Positions 35,104-49,601 of a stretch of 59,142 nt of DNA are shown piece by piece. This DNA comes from Burkholderiaceae bacterium (GTDB taxonomy: Bacteria > Pseudomonadota > Gammaproteobacteria > Burkholderiales > Burkholderiaceae_E), in assembly GCA_019635275.1 (NCBI GenBank), contig JAHBZV010000015.1, positions 1 through 59,142 on the forward strand, read 5' to 3'. Every line of letters begins with the position of its first letter. Position 1 is the first letter of the stretch. The position numbers and the translations under genes were made by a program. Below the pieces are notes generated by a model, which saw only the letters and a program-made list of their open reading frames with translations, was not told the DNA's origin and made no database searches.

Positions 35104-36119
35104 ATGCGCAGACGCATCCTCACCGCGGCCCTGGGCGGCATCGTCGCCGCCGTGCTGCCGCTCGCCGCCGGCGCGCAGGCGCCGGAGAAGCCGAAGCTCA
35201 CGATCGCCGTCGGAGGCAAGGCGGCGTTCTACTACCTGCCGCTCACGATCGCCGAGCAGCGCGGCTACTTCAAGGAAGAGGGGCTCGACGTCGAGATCGT
35301 CGACTTCGCCGGCGGCTCGGCGGCGCTGCGCGCGGTGGTCGGCGGCTCGGCCGACGTCGTCTCGGGCGCCTACGAGCACACGATCAACCTGCAGGCGAAC
35401 AAGCAGTACTTCAAGGCCTTCGTGCTGCAGGGCCGCGCACCGGCGATCTCGCTCGGCGTGTCGACGAAGGCGAAGTACCAGTCGCCCGCCGACCTGAAGG
35501 GCATGAAGATCGGCGTGTCGGCGCCCGGCTCGTCGACGAACATGATGGTCACCTACTTCCTGACCAAGCACGGCATGAAGGCCTCCGACGTGTCGTTCAT
35601 CGGCGTGGGCACCGGCAACGCCGCGCTCGCGGCAATCCGGTCCGGGCAGATCGACGCGCTGTCCAACGTCGACCCGGTGATGACGATGCTCGAGCAGAAG
35701 GGCGACGTGAAGATCGTGGCCGACACGCGCACGCTGAAGGGCACCGAGCAGGTGTTCGGCGGACCGATGCCGGCCGGTTGCCTGTACGCGCCGGAGGACT
35801 TCGTGAAGAAGTATCCGAACACCGTGCAGGCGCTGACCAACGCGATGGTGAAGGCGCTGAAATGGCTGCAGCAGGCCGGGCCGTCGGACATCATCAAGAC
35901 CGTGCCCGAGGCGTACCTGCTCGGCGACCGCGCGCTGTACCTCGCCTCGTACAACAACGTCAAGGACGCGGTCAGCCCCGACGGCATCATTCCCGACGTC
36001 GGCGCGAAGACGACGCTCAAGGCGATGGCGAGCTTCAACCCGAAGGTCAAGCCCGACCAGATCGACCTCTCGCGCACCTATACCAACGAGTTCACGCGCA
36101 AGGCGCTCGCGAAGCTCAA

Positions 36120-36123
<4 letters not shown>
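35104..36123 (+). CDS. ABC transporter substrate-binding protein, NitT/TauT (NMT1-like) type
   Basis: 339 residues with a signal peptide (about 1-24, ending GAQA). The mature protein shows the NMT1/SsuA fold pattern: FYYLPLTIAEQRGYFKEEGLDVEIV, ADVVSGAYEH, and DLKGMKIGVSAPGSSTN. Relatives bind sulfonates, nitrate, pyrimidine precursors or aromatic acids; the ligand cannot be read here. A GGAG site precedes the ATG. It is the first gene of a three-gene importer operon. Confidence 0.92.
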
Positions 36124-36971
<848 letters not shown>

Positions 36972-37002
36972 GAGCCGCCGATCGATCGCCGCACCCAGGG
37001 CC

Positions 37003-37815
37003 ATGAAGACCTCCCGATCGATGCTTCGCGTCTACCAGCTGCTGGTGCTCGCGCTGGTCATCGGCACGTGGCACGTCCTCACCAGCCCGACGCTGCTGCC
37101 GCCGTTCTACTTCTCCAACCCCGACCAGGCCGCGTTCTTCTTCGGCGAGCCATGGAAGGTGTTCGTGCGCGTGGTCGAGTGGTTCGTCACCGGCGAGATC
37201 TTCGTGCACCTGGGCGTGACGATGTTCGAGACGGTCGCCGCCTTCGCGATCGGCACCGTCGGCGGGCTCGCGGTCGGCATGTGGCTCGCGCTCAGCCCGA
37301 CCGCGTCGGCGATCCTCGACCCCTACGTGAAGGCGGCCAACTCGATGCCGCGGGTCATCCTCGCACCGATCTTCTCGATCTGGTTCGGGCTGGGCGTGTG
37401 GTCGAAGGTGGCGCTGGGCGTCACGCTGGTGTTCTTCATCGTGTTCTTCAACGTCTACCAGGGCGTGCGCGAGGTCAGCCCCAACGTGCTCGCCAACGCG
37501 CGGATGCTCGGCGCGACGAATCGGCAGCTGTTGCGGCACGTCTACCTGCCGAGTGCGACCAGCTGGGTGTTCTCGAGCCTGCACACGTCGGTCGGGCTCG
37601 CCTTCGTCGGCGCGGTGGTCGGCGAGTACCTCGGCTCGGCGCGCGGCGTCGGCTACCTGATCCTCCAGGCCGAGGGCACCTTCGACATCAACACCGTGTT
37701 CGCGGGCATCGTCGTGCTGACCGCGTTCGCGCTTCTGCTCGATGCGCTGGTCGGCGTGATCGAGAAGCGGCTGATGAAGTGGCAGCCGCGGCAGGGGGAG
37801 ACCGAGAAGCTGTAG
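37003..37815 (+). CDS. ABC transporter permease, NitT/TauT type
   Basis: 270 residues with six membrane segments and the EAA loop (EVSPNVLANARMLGATNRQLL) that docks the ATPase; this loop has the ANARxLGA core of SsuC-type permeases. It is the last gene of the importer operon, 31 bases after the ATPase gene. Confidence 0.94.
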   Translation: MKTSRSMLRVYQLLVLALVIGTWHVLTSPTLLPPFYFSNPDQAAFFFGEPWKVFVRVVEWFVTGEIFVHLGVTMFETVAAFAIGTVGGLAVGMWLALSPTASAILDPYVKAANSMPRVILAPIFSIWFGLGVWSKVALGVTLVFFIVFFNVYQGVREVSPNVLANARMLGATNRQLLRHVYLPSATSWVFSSLHTSVGLAFVGAVVGEYLGSARGVGYLILQAEGTFDINTVFAGIVVLTAFALLLDALVGVIEKRLMKWQPRQGETEKL

Positions 37816-37871
37816 CGGCGGCCACGAGGACTTCGGTGGGCGGCGATGTCGGATCGAACGGGGAGACGAGG

Positions 37872-38669
37872 ATGAAGGCAGGCATTCGGAGGTGGTTGGC
37901 GGGCGGCGTCGCCTGCCTGGCGTTCGCGGTGCCGGCGATCGCGGCCTCCGACGAGGCGGCGCCGGCGTGGAAGGCCGACCTGGCTGCCGCGCGCGCGACC
38001 TTCGAGCGCGAGACAGGCATGGCGCTGCGTCCCGGCTTCCGGATCGAGCCGACGGTGTTTCCACGCTACTACGCATTGCGTTCCGACGCGCCGGGGCGCC
38101 CCAGCGCCTATTTCCGCGACGACATGAAGTGGACGGCGAACGTTCGCTCGCCCGGTTGGTCGACGTCGGACGCGGCAGAGGGAAGCGCTGAAGGGCTGCT
38201 GCGCTGGCAGCGCGAGCGGGTCCAGGCGCTGCCGCTCGAGCGCCTGGTCAAGGTGAAGCGCCGCACGCCGTTCCTGGCGGTGATCTGGTCGGCGCCGGAT
38301 TGCCCGTTTTGCCGCAAGCTCGAGCGTTCGCTCGAAGAGGCGGGCGCCTCGGTCTATCTGGTGCCGGTCGGGCTGTCGGCGGACGGGTTCCGGCGCTCGG
38401 CGCAGGTGTACTGCTCGGCCGATCCGGCCGGCGCGTGGCGTGCGGCGATGGGCGAAGGACCGGCTGCCGCCGGCGGGCCGGCGCGCGAGGGGTGCCGCTA
38501 TCCGCATGACACGATGGTCGACATTGGGTTCTTCTTGGGGCGCGGACGCCTGGCCACGCCGATCGTCGTGTTCGCCGACGGATCGAGCATTGTCGGCTGG
38601 GACGACGAGCGTGGGCCGGCGCGGTTGCGGCAGGTCATCGCGGGCCGAGAGGCGTTTCCGGAGCGTTGA
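37872..38669 (+). CDS. Periplasmic DsbC-like thiol:disulfide protein
   Basis: 265 residues with a signal peptide (about 1-25). Residues from 132 on form a DsbC/DsbG-type thioredoxin domain: active site C144-P-F-C147, a second cysteine pair (VYC then REGC) at the place of the structural disulfide of E. coli DsbC (C141-C163), and a cis-proline in ATPIVV. The N-terminal 100 residues do not look like the DsbC dimerisation domain. Without that domain it may be a monomeric oxidase or reductase rather than an isomerase. It follows the importer operon by 56 bases; no dedicated DsbD-like partner is visible. Confidence 0.78.
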   Translation: MKAGIRRWLAGGVACLAFAVPAIAASDEAAPAWKADLAAARATFERETGMALRPGFRIEPTVFPRYYALRSDAPGRPSAYFRDDMKWTANVRSPGWSTSDAAEGSAEGLLRWQRERVQALPLERLVKVKRRTPFLAVIWSAPDCPFCRKLERSLEEAGASVYLVPVGLSADGFRRSAQVYCSADPAGAWRAAMGEGPAAAGGPAREGCRYPHDTMVDIGFFLGRGRLATPIVVFADGSSIVGWDDERGPARLRQVIAGREAFPER

Positions 38670-38705
38670 GGGTTGCGCGGGTAGGCGAAGATGCGAAATC
38701 CCTCA

Positions 38706-38722
38706 TGTCGGATATTCTTACA
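38706..38722. promoter_or_regulatory. Candidate activator site upstream of the PEP-CTERM gene
   Basis: TGTCGGATATTCTTACA is an interrupted palindrome with an A/T-rich core, about 90 bases upstream of the sigma-54 promoter, a suitable distance for an enhancer-binding regulator. It is a candidate only. Confidence 0.35.
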
Positions 38723-38794
38723 ATGCGACTACGCTTGCGCGGCCGGCCGGGTTTTTCATCATTTGAATCAACGACTTGAAGGTGCGACACGGTC

Positions 38795-38810
38795 TGGCAT
38801 CCGAATTGCT
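38795..38810 (+). promoter_or_regulatory. Sigma-54 promoter of the PEP-CTERM gene
   Basis: TGGCATCCGAATTGCT matches the -24/-12 consensus (TGGCAC-N5-TTGCW), with GG and GC separated by exactly 10 bases. It lies about 67 bases before the chosen start codon. PEP-CTERM genes of many species are under an RpoN-dependent regulator (PrsR) according to the exosortase literature. Confidence 0.75.
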
Positions 38811-38876
38811 AGCTCCCAGTTCGGGGAAACCCGGTTCGAGGATGCAACACCAACCATGGGCAACAGGGAGATGAGC

Positions 38877-39644
38877 ATGAAGAAGGCACTTGCGGCAGCC
38901 GCAATCGCGGCTGCGGCGACGTCACCGGCGTTCGCCGCGAGTTTCGTCAACGGCGGATTCGAGAGCGGCGACCTGAGCGGATGGACGCAAGGCGGCGGGT
39001 ACTGGACCGGAGGCGCCATCGATCCGGCGGCTTACCAGCCGGGCGGCTCCTCGTACAATGCGTCGTACATCACGAACACGATCACCAGCGCGGGCTACGA
39101 CCCGATCGCGGGCGGCACGAACCTGTCGATGGTGCGCTACGGCGACCACTCGGTGCGCGTGAACGACAGCAACAACAACTACTCGGTCTCGACCGTCTCG
39201 CAGAGCGTCACCAACTACGACGGCACGTCGATCAACTTCTCGTGGGCGGCGGTGCTCGAGTCCTCGCACGGAGCGACCGACTCGGACAACTTCATCCTGC
39301 GCGTGCGCGACGACGACTCGGGCGCGATCCTCTACAGCGCGGTCTACAACTCGGCCACCAACGGCAGCATCTTCAACCAGACCGGGTCGTGGTACTGGAC
39401 GCCGTGGCAGGACGTGAGCCTGACGGTGGCGCAGGGCGGCAACTACTCGATCATCCTGCTGGCCTCCGACTGCCCGTACGGCGGCCATGCCGGCTACGTC
39501 TACCTCGACGGCTTCGGCACGGTGGCGGGCGGTGGCGGCGACAACGGCACCGGCGGCGGCGACGGCCAGGTGCCGCTGCCCGGCTCGCTGGCGCTGCTCG
39601 GCGCCGGCATGGTCGGCCTCGGCCTGCGTCGCCGCGCGAAATAG
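38877..39644 (+). CDS. PEP-CTERM sorted exported protein
   Basis: 255 residues: signal peptide (1-20, ending SPAFA), an Asn/Ser/Thr/Tyr-rich beta-type domain starting FVNGGFESGDLSGW that resembles carbohydrate-binding-like modules, a glycine-rich linker, then the sorting tail VPLPGSLALLGAG, a hydrophobic helix and RRRAK. Exosortase (EpsH) would process it for release to the surface or biofilm matrix; no exosortase is in the window. I chose the ATG at 38877 because GGGAG lies 6 bases before it; the ATG at 38871 directly abuts that site. The composition differs from its neighbours (low Lys/Arg, many Asn). Confidence 0.9.
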   Translation: MKKALAAAAIAAAATSPAFAASFVNGGFESGDLSGWTQGGGYWTGGAIDPAAYQPGGSSYNASYITNTITSAGYDPIAGGTNLSMVRYGDHSVRVNDSNNNYSVSTVSQSVTNYDGTSINFSWAAVLESSHGATDSDNFILRVRDDDSGAILYSAVYNSATNGSIFNQTGSWYWTPWQDVSLTVAQGGNYSIILLASDCPYGGHAGYVYLDGFGTVAGGGGDNGTGGGDGQVPLPGSLALLGAGMVGLGLRRRAK

Positions 39645-39980
39645 GCGCGCGACGCGAGCAGCGACCGGTTGCGCGCGCGCGACCGGTTTCGCAGACGAGC
39701 AACGGCCACCTCGCGGTGGCCGTTGCCGTTTCCGGACGCGGTTCCCGTCGTCGCTGCGGCCGTGCGCGCCTTCCCGGCCGCAGCGGAGGGGCTTCGGCGA
39801 AGTGCTATCATTCACAGGTTTCGCCAATGCTCACCGGTTAGCGCCTGCCAGCCCCGCCACACTCTGCCGACCCCGTGTTCGCGCGACGCCGTCGCGGCGG
39901 GCGCGGGCCCGATCAGGACCCTCGATCAGGTCCGGGCGCGTCGGCGCAGGGTGCCCCGGTGACTTCCCCAGGAGTTGCCG
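39645..39980 (+). other. Gap between the PEP-CTERM gene and carA
   Basis: 336 bases. It holds the terminator at 39700-39725, a possible -10 (TATCAT, 39806-39811) for carA, and a structured carA leader with a direct repeat CGATCAGG(A/T)CC near 39910-39932 whose GGACC and GGTCC parts can pair. No gene recognised. Confidence 0.55.
39700..39725 (+). terminator. Terminator-like hairpin after the PEP-CTERM gene
   Basis: Perfect 11-bp inverted repeat CAACGGCCACC-TCGC-GGTGGCCGTTG, followed by CCGTTTCC. The T-run is short but the stem is strong. Confidence 0.7.
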
Positions 39981-41216
39981 TTGTCGCCCGAACCGCACGC
40001 CGAGTCCGCCCGCACCCCTGACGGCGCGGGCCTCATTCCCGAATTCGCTCCTGCCGTGCTGGCGCTGGCCGACGGCACCGTGTTCCGGGGCCGTTCGTTC
40101 GGCGCCGCGCTTCGCTCGGTGGGCGAAGTGGTCTTCAACACCGCGATGACCGGCTACCAGGAGATCCTCACCGATCCCAGCTACTGCCGGCAGATCGTCA
40201 CGCTCACCTACCCGCACATCGGCAACTACGGCGTCAATCCCGAGGACGTCGAGGCGGCGAAGATCCAGGCTGCCGGTCTCGTCGTCAGGGACGTGCCGGC
40301 GAGGCTCTCGAACTGGCGCAGCGTCGAGTCCCTGACCGATTACCTGCAGCGCGAAGGCGTGCCGGCGATCGCCGGCATCGACACGCGCAGGCTCACCCGG
40401 CTGCTGCGCGACCGCGGCGCGCAGAACGGCTGCCTCGTCGCCGCCGCGCGGCCCGGCGAGGCGATCGACGAGCGGGCGGCGATCGAGGCGGCGCGCGCGT
40501 TCCCCGGTCTGGCCGGCATGGACCTGGCCAAGGTGGTCTCGACCCGCGAGCCGTACCACTGGACAGAAGGTTCGTGGCGCCTCGGCGCCGGGTTCGTCTC
40601 GCAGTCGGCGCGGCGTTTCCGCGTCGTCGTCTACGACTACGGCGTCAAGCGCAACATCCTGCGGTTGCTGGCCGATCGCGGTTGCGAGCTGATCGTGCTG
40701 CCGGCGCAGTCGAGCGCCGCCGACGCGCTCGCGCAGCGTCCCGACGGCATCTTCCTGTCGAACGGCCCCGGCGATCCCGAGCCCTGCGACTACGCGATCG
40801 CGGCGGTCCGCGAACTGGTCGACGGCGGGCTGCCGACCTTCGGCATCTGCCTCGGCCACCAGATCCTTGGACTCGCCTCCGGGGCGCGGACGATGAAGAT
40901 GAAGTTCGGCCACCACGGCGCGAACCACCCGGTGCGCAACCTCGACACCGGCCAGGTGCACATCACCAGCCAGAACCACGGGTTCGCCGTCGACCCGGCC
41001 TCGTTGCCGGCGAACCTGCGGGTCACGCACGTGTCGCTGTTCGACGGCTCGATCCAGGGCCTGGCCCGCACCGACCGTCCGGCGTTCTGCTTCCAGGGGC
41101 ACCCCGAGGCGAGCCCGGGCCCGCAGGACATCCACTACCTGTTCGACCGCTTCATCGCGTCGATGGACGCGGTGCGCTCGGCGCGCGCATCCGCCGTCGC
41201 GCAACCCGCTCAATGA
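39981..41216 (+). CDS. carA: Carbamoyl-phosphate synthase small (glutaminase) subunit
   Basis: 411 residues. The class I glutamine amidotransferase domain has the nucleophile in FGICLGHQ and the His/Glu pair in [11 protein letters not shown]. The N-terminal CarA domain ([29 protein letters not shown]) is complete. No ATG precedes the fold; TTG at 39981 stands 6 bases after an AGGAG site and is the best start, while a TTG at 39975 abuts that site. It supplies ammonia to CarB for arginine and pyrimidine synthesis. Confidence 0.96.
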   Translation: MSPEPHAESARTPDGAGLIPEFAPAVLALADGTVFRGRSFGAALRSVGEVVFNTAMTGYQEILTDPSYCRQIVTLTYPHIGNYGVNPEDVEAAKIQAAGLVVRDVPARLSNWRSVESLTDYLQREGVPAIAGIDTRRLTRLLRDRGAQNGCLVAAARPGEAIDERAAIEAARAFPGLAGMDLAKVVSTREPYHWTEGSWRLGAGFVSQSARRFRVVVYDYGVKRNILRLLADRGCELIVLPAQSSAADALAQRPDGIFLSNGPGDPEPCDYAIAAVRELVDGGLPTFGICLGHQILGLASGARTMKMKFGHHGANHPVRNLDTGQVHITSQNHGFAVDPASLPANLRVTHVSLFDGSIQGLARTDRPAFCFQGHPEASPGPQDIHYLFDRFIASMDAVRSARASAVAQPAQ

Positions 41217-41226
41217 CCTCAGCAAC

Positions 41227-44478
<3,252 letters not shown>

Positions 44479-44575
44479 GGAGCCCGTCGGGGGGTACCCG
44501 GGCTGGCGTCTGCTGCGACAGGCCGGCCGGGCGTGCGCGCGCGGCGTGTTTTGCGTTAGAGTTGCACTGAATGAC

Positions 44576-44615
44576 GGACCGCCCGGCCTCGCCGCCCGGC
44601 GGTCCGAGTCTTTTT
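44576..44615 (+). terminator. Hairpin with T-run in the carB-greA gap
   Basis: GGACCGCC and GGCGGTCC (8-bp arms, 14-base loop) are followed by GAGTCTTTTT. It may end carAB transcripts, or lie inside the greA leader as an attenuator; in E. coli the greA leader has such a terminator that yields GraL RNAs. Confidence 0.75.
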
Positions 44616-44663
44616 GAGCGATCCGCGCGCGGTGTTCCGCGCGCCGAGAACCCGAGGTATCCG

Positions 44664-45140
44664 ATGGCAACCATTCCACTCACCAGGCGTGGCGCCGAGC
44701 TGCTGAAGGAAGAGCTGCAGCGACTCAAGTCGGTGGAGCGACCGGCCGTGATCAACGCGATCGCGGAGGCGCGCGCCCAGGGCGACCTGTCCGAGAACGC
44801 CGAGTACGACGCCGCGCGCGAGCGGCAGGGATTCGTCGAGGGGCGCATCGCCGAGCTCGAAACCAAGCTCGCCAACGCCCAGGTCATCGATCCCAGGCTG
44901 CTCGACGCCGATGGCCGCGTCGTGTTCGGCGCGACCGTCGATCTCGAAGACCTCGAATCGGGCGACCGGGTCAGCTACCAGATCGTCGGCGACGACGAGG
45001 CCGACATCAAGGCCGGCAAGATCTCGGTGTCGAGCCCGATCGCGCGTGCGTTGATCGGGCGCAGCGCGGGCGACACCGCCGAGGTGCGCGCGCCCGGCGG
45101 CGTGCGCCAGTACGACGTGCTGGATGTCCGCTACGAGTAG
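44664..45140 (+). CDS. greA: Transcription elongation factor GreA
   Basis: 158 residues: an N-terminal coiled coil with the acidic tip ([14 protein letters not shown]) that enters the RNA polymerase secondary channel, and a C-terminal FKBP-like globular domain ([15 protein letters not shown]). It promotes transcript cleavage in backtracked complexes. I chose the ATG at 44664; an in-frame ATG at 44571 would run through the terminator hairpin. It converges with yhbY with 3 bases between stops. Confidence 0.97.
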   Translation: MATIPLTRRGAELLKEELQRLKSVERPAVINAIAEARAQGDLSENAEYDAARERQGFVEGRIAELETKLANAQVIDPRLLDADGRVVFGATVDLEDLESGDRVSYQIVGDDEADIKAGKISVSSPIARALIGRSAGDTAEVRAPGGVRQYDVLDVRYE

Positions 45141-45143
45141 CGC

Positions 45144-45809
45144 TCAGGCCTTCTTCGCGCGGGCCCGTGTGCCGGCCTTGCGCGCCTGCCCGGAGCGGCC
45201 GGCGAGGTGGGTCGGCCCCTGGGTGGCGCCGCTCGCGTCGCCGTGGTGGGCCGGCACGCGGGCCCGCGCGCCGATCGCGGTGCGCTTGCCCCGGGTGCCC
45301 ACCGGCTCGGGCTTGCCCGCCGCGCCTCTCGCGGGCTTCTTGGCGGCGGCCCCCTTGCGCGCCTTCGCGGCGGGCGCCGCTGCTTTCTCGACCTTCATTG
45401 CCTTCATCGGCTTCCTCGCTTTGGCTGGCTTGCGTCGGGCGGTCGCGCCGGTGGCCGCCAGTTTCTTGGGCAGGTGCGGGCCGCGCGGGCGCTTCGGCGC
45501 GGCGGCGTCTTCGATCGGTTTCGGGCGGTACACCACCAGCAGCTTCCCGATCGACTGGACCGGCGCGCAACCGAGCGCCGAGCAGATCTCGGTGAGCAGG
45601 GCCTGGCGCTGCGCCCGGTCGTCGCCGAGCACCCGGATCTTGATCAGCTCGTGGGCGCCGAGTGCCCGGTCGGCTTCGGCCAGTACCGCCCGGCTCAGCC
45701 CGGCGTCCCCGATCATCACCACCGGATCGAGGTGGTGGGCGCGCGCCCGCAAGGCCTTGCGGTCGGCGGGCGTCAGCGCGATCGGCAGTGGGAACGGAGT
45801 GATGCTCAT
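45144..45809 (-). CDS. yhbY: CRS1/YhbY RNA-binding protein with a long basic tail
   Basis: 221 residues, more than twice the usual 97. The first about 100 residues form the CRM fold ([28 protein letters not shown] is the family start; ELIKIRV follows). YhbY binds pre-50S particles. The extra about 120 residues are rich in Lys, Ala, Arg and Pro with [13 protein letters not shown]-type motifs like those of histone H1-like proteins, suggesting nonspecific nucleic-acid binding. The tail is in frame without internal stops and has high third-position G+C, so it seems real. Divergent from rlmE. Confidence 0.93.
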   Translation of the reverse strand: MSITPFPLPIALTPADRKALRARAHHLDPVVMIGDAGLSRAVLAEADRALGAHELIKIRVLGDDRAQRQALLTEICSALGCAPVQSIGKLLVVYRPKPIEDAAAPKRPRGPHLPKKLAATGATARRKPAKARKPMKAMKVEKAAAPAAKARKGAAAKKPARGAAGKPEPVGTRGKRTAIGARARVPAHHGDASGATQGPTHLAGRSGQARKAGTRARAKKA

Positions 45810-45905
45810 GGCGTCGGAAGTCGGGGCGGTCGGGCCGGCGGGCGGCGGAAGATGCAAGTGTGGGCTGCGGACCCATCCGCGCGCAAGCGCGCGAGGCGCC
45901 CCGGC

Positions 45906-46583
45906 ATGAGCAAGCGCAAGAAGGTGAACCGGGCGTGGCTGGCGCAGCACATCGACGACCCCTACGTGAAGCTCGCGCAGAAGCACGGCTATCGCTCGCG
46001 GGCGGCCTACAAGCTGATCGAGATCGATGCCCAGGACCGCCTGATCCGGCCGGGAATCGCCGTGGTCGACCTCGGCTCGGCGCCCGGCGCCTGGAGCCAG
46101 GTGCTGCGCGAGCGGCTCGCGCGCCCGTCGGGCGCCGGCGCAGGCATCGACGGGCGAATCGTCGCCCTGGACCTTCTGCCGATGGAGCCGGTCGCCGACG
46201 TCACGTTCGTGCAGGGGGACTTCCGGGAAGAGGAAACGCTGCGCCGGCTCGAACAGGCGCTGGGCGGCGCGAAGCTCGATCTTGTAGTTTCCGACATGGC
46301 CCCCAACCTGAGCGGCGTGGCGGCGGCCGACGCGGCACGGATGGGAGATCTGGTCGAACTGGCGGTGGCCTTCGCGCTGGCGCACCTCAAGCCCGACGGT
46401 GCGCTGTTGGTGAAATGCTTCCACGGCAGCGGGTACAGCCAGGTCGTAGAGTTGTTCAAGCGCAGCTTCGTCAAGGTGGCGGTACGCAAGCCGAAGGCCT
46501 CCCGGGATCGCTCGGCCGAAACCTATCTGCTGGGGCGCTCGCCGAAGGCCTCGGCGGCCAGTGCTTCCGGGCAGCGCGGTTGA
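45906..46583 (+). CDS. rlmE: 23S rRNA (uridine2552-2'-O)-methyltransferase
   Basis: 225 residues. The FtsJ/RrmJ fold has the SAM site [11 protein letters not shown] and the K-D-K-E tetrad: the lysine in SRAAYKL, the aspartate in [11 protein letters not shown], the lysine in LLVKCFHG and the glutamate in DRSAETYLL. It methylates U2552 in the A loop late in 50S assembly. Gene order with ftsH matches E. coli, where it is heat-shock controlled; I found no clear sigma-32 promoter. Confidence 0.97.
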   Translation: MSKRKKVNRAWLAQHIDDPYVKLAQKHGYRSRAAYKLIEIDAQDRLIRPGIAVVDLGSAPGAWSQVLRERLARPSGAGAGIDGRIVALDLLPMEPVADVTFVQGDFREEETLRRLEQALGGAKLDLVVSDMAPNLSGVAAADAARMGDLVELAVAFALAHLKPDGALLVKCFHGSGYSQVVELFKRSFVKVAVRKPKASRDRSAETYLLGRSPKASAASASGQRG

Positions 46584-46725
46584 AAGGCGCGGGCGTCCTG
46601 GATGACCCATGCAAATCAATGGCTTAGCGATACCCGTGGCAGGGGGCAGGTCGCGCAATGCGCGTAGAATGCGGGCCAGTGACAGCAGGCAATCGAGCGG
46701 GCGCGGCGCCCGAAGGAGCAGGTGA

Positions 46726-48627
<1,902 letters not shown>

Positions 48628-48721
48628 TGCCGCGGGGCCGGCCGGCCCCGGCGGCGCGGCACGCGCTGCGACGCCGGCCGGCTGCCGCGCCCGCTGGCGT
48701 TTCCCGCGTTGGCGTCCCCCG

Positions 48722-49570
48722 ATGAGCCTGCTCGATCCGGTCAGCCGCCTGGCCTGCGGCAGGTTCACGCTGTCGCTCGAGCGACCCCTCGTGATGGGCG
48801 TCGTCAACGTCACGCCCGACTCGTTCTCCGACGGCGGTCGCCACGAAACGGTCGAGGCCGCGATCGCGCACGCGCGCCGGCTGGTTGACGACGGCGCGGA
48901 CCTGATCGACATCGGCGGCGAATCGACGCGCCCGGGTGCGATGCCCGTGTCGCCCGACGAGGAGATCGCCCGAGTGATCCCGGTGCTCGATGCGCTTCGC
49001 GACTGCGGCGTGCCGCTGTCGGTCGACACGCGCCATCCGGCCACGATGCGCACCGCGATCGGGCACGGCGCCGACATGATCAACGACGTCCTCGCGCTGC
49101 GCGCGCAGGGCGCGATCGACGCGGTGCGCGACTCGGCGTGTGCGGTTTGCCTCATGCACATGCAGGGCGAGCCGGCGACAATGCAGCAGGCGCCCGTCTA
49201 CGGGGAGGTCGTGTCCGAGGTCGAGCAGTTCCTCGAGGCGCGCGTCGACGTGCTGCGCGCCGCGGGCGTGGCGCGCGAGCGCATCGTCGTCGATCCGGGC
49301 ATCGGCTTCGGCAAGGCGTTGCGGCACAACCTGCTGCTGCTCGGGGCGCTCGACGAACTCGCCGCCGCCGGACAACCGGTGCTGGTGGGCGTGTCGCGCA
49401 AGTCGATGATCGGCGACCTCACCGGCCGGCCTGCGGACGGGCGGCTGGCAGGCAGCCTCGCCGCGATGCTCGCGGCGGTGGCGCGCGGCGCCGCGATCGT
49501 GCGGGTGCACGATGTGGCCGAAACCCGCGACGCGCTGCGCGTGTGGCGGGCGATCGACGAGGCGCAATAG
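48722..49570 (+). CDS. folP: Dihydropteroate synthase
   Basis: 282 residues. Family signatures: [30 protein letters not shown], and [14 protein letters not shown] near the end, all intact. It joins p-aminobenzoate to the pterin diphosphate and is the sulfonamide target. The 94-base gap after ftsH contains a long G/C hairpin (near 48633-48660, one bulge, no T-run). It is followed by glmM, as in E. coli. Confidence 0.98.
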   Translation: MSLLDPVSRLACGRFTLSLERPLVMGVVNVTPDSFSDGGRHETVEAAIAHARRLVDDGADLIDIGGESTRPGAMPVSPDEEIARVIPVLDALRDCGVPLSVDTRHPATMRTAIGHGADMINDVLALRAQGAIDAVRDSACAVCLMHMQGEPATMQQAPVYGEVVSEVEQFLEARVDVLRAAGVARERIVVDPGIGFGKALRHNLLLLGALDELAAAGQPVLVGVSRKSMIGDLTGRPADGRLAGSLAAMLAAVARGAAIVRVHDVAETRDALRVWRAIDEAQ

Positions 49571-49601
49571 GGAACCGGGGCGAGGGAAGGGGGCGAACGC
49601 G

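Noticed and set aside
38734-38756. Terminator after the DsbC-like gene (GCGGCCGGCCGGGTTTTT region)
   Set aside because: The G/C palindrome cannot form a stable stem with a sensible loop directly before the T-run; left uncalled.
46665-46670. Heat-shock (sigma-32) promoter before ftsH
   Set aside because: Only a TAGAAT-like -10 is visible; no CTTGAAA-like -35 or CCCCAT-like -10 at proper spacing.
48628-48721. Terminator between ftsH and folP
   Set aside because: The G/C hairpin there has a bulge and no T-run, and folP has no convincing promoter of its own, so co-transcription is more likely.
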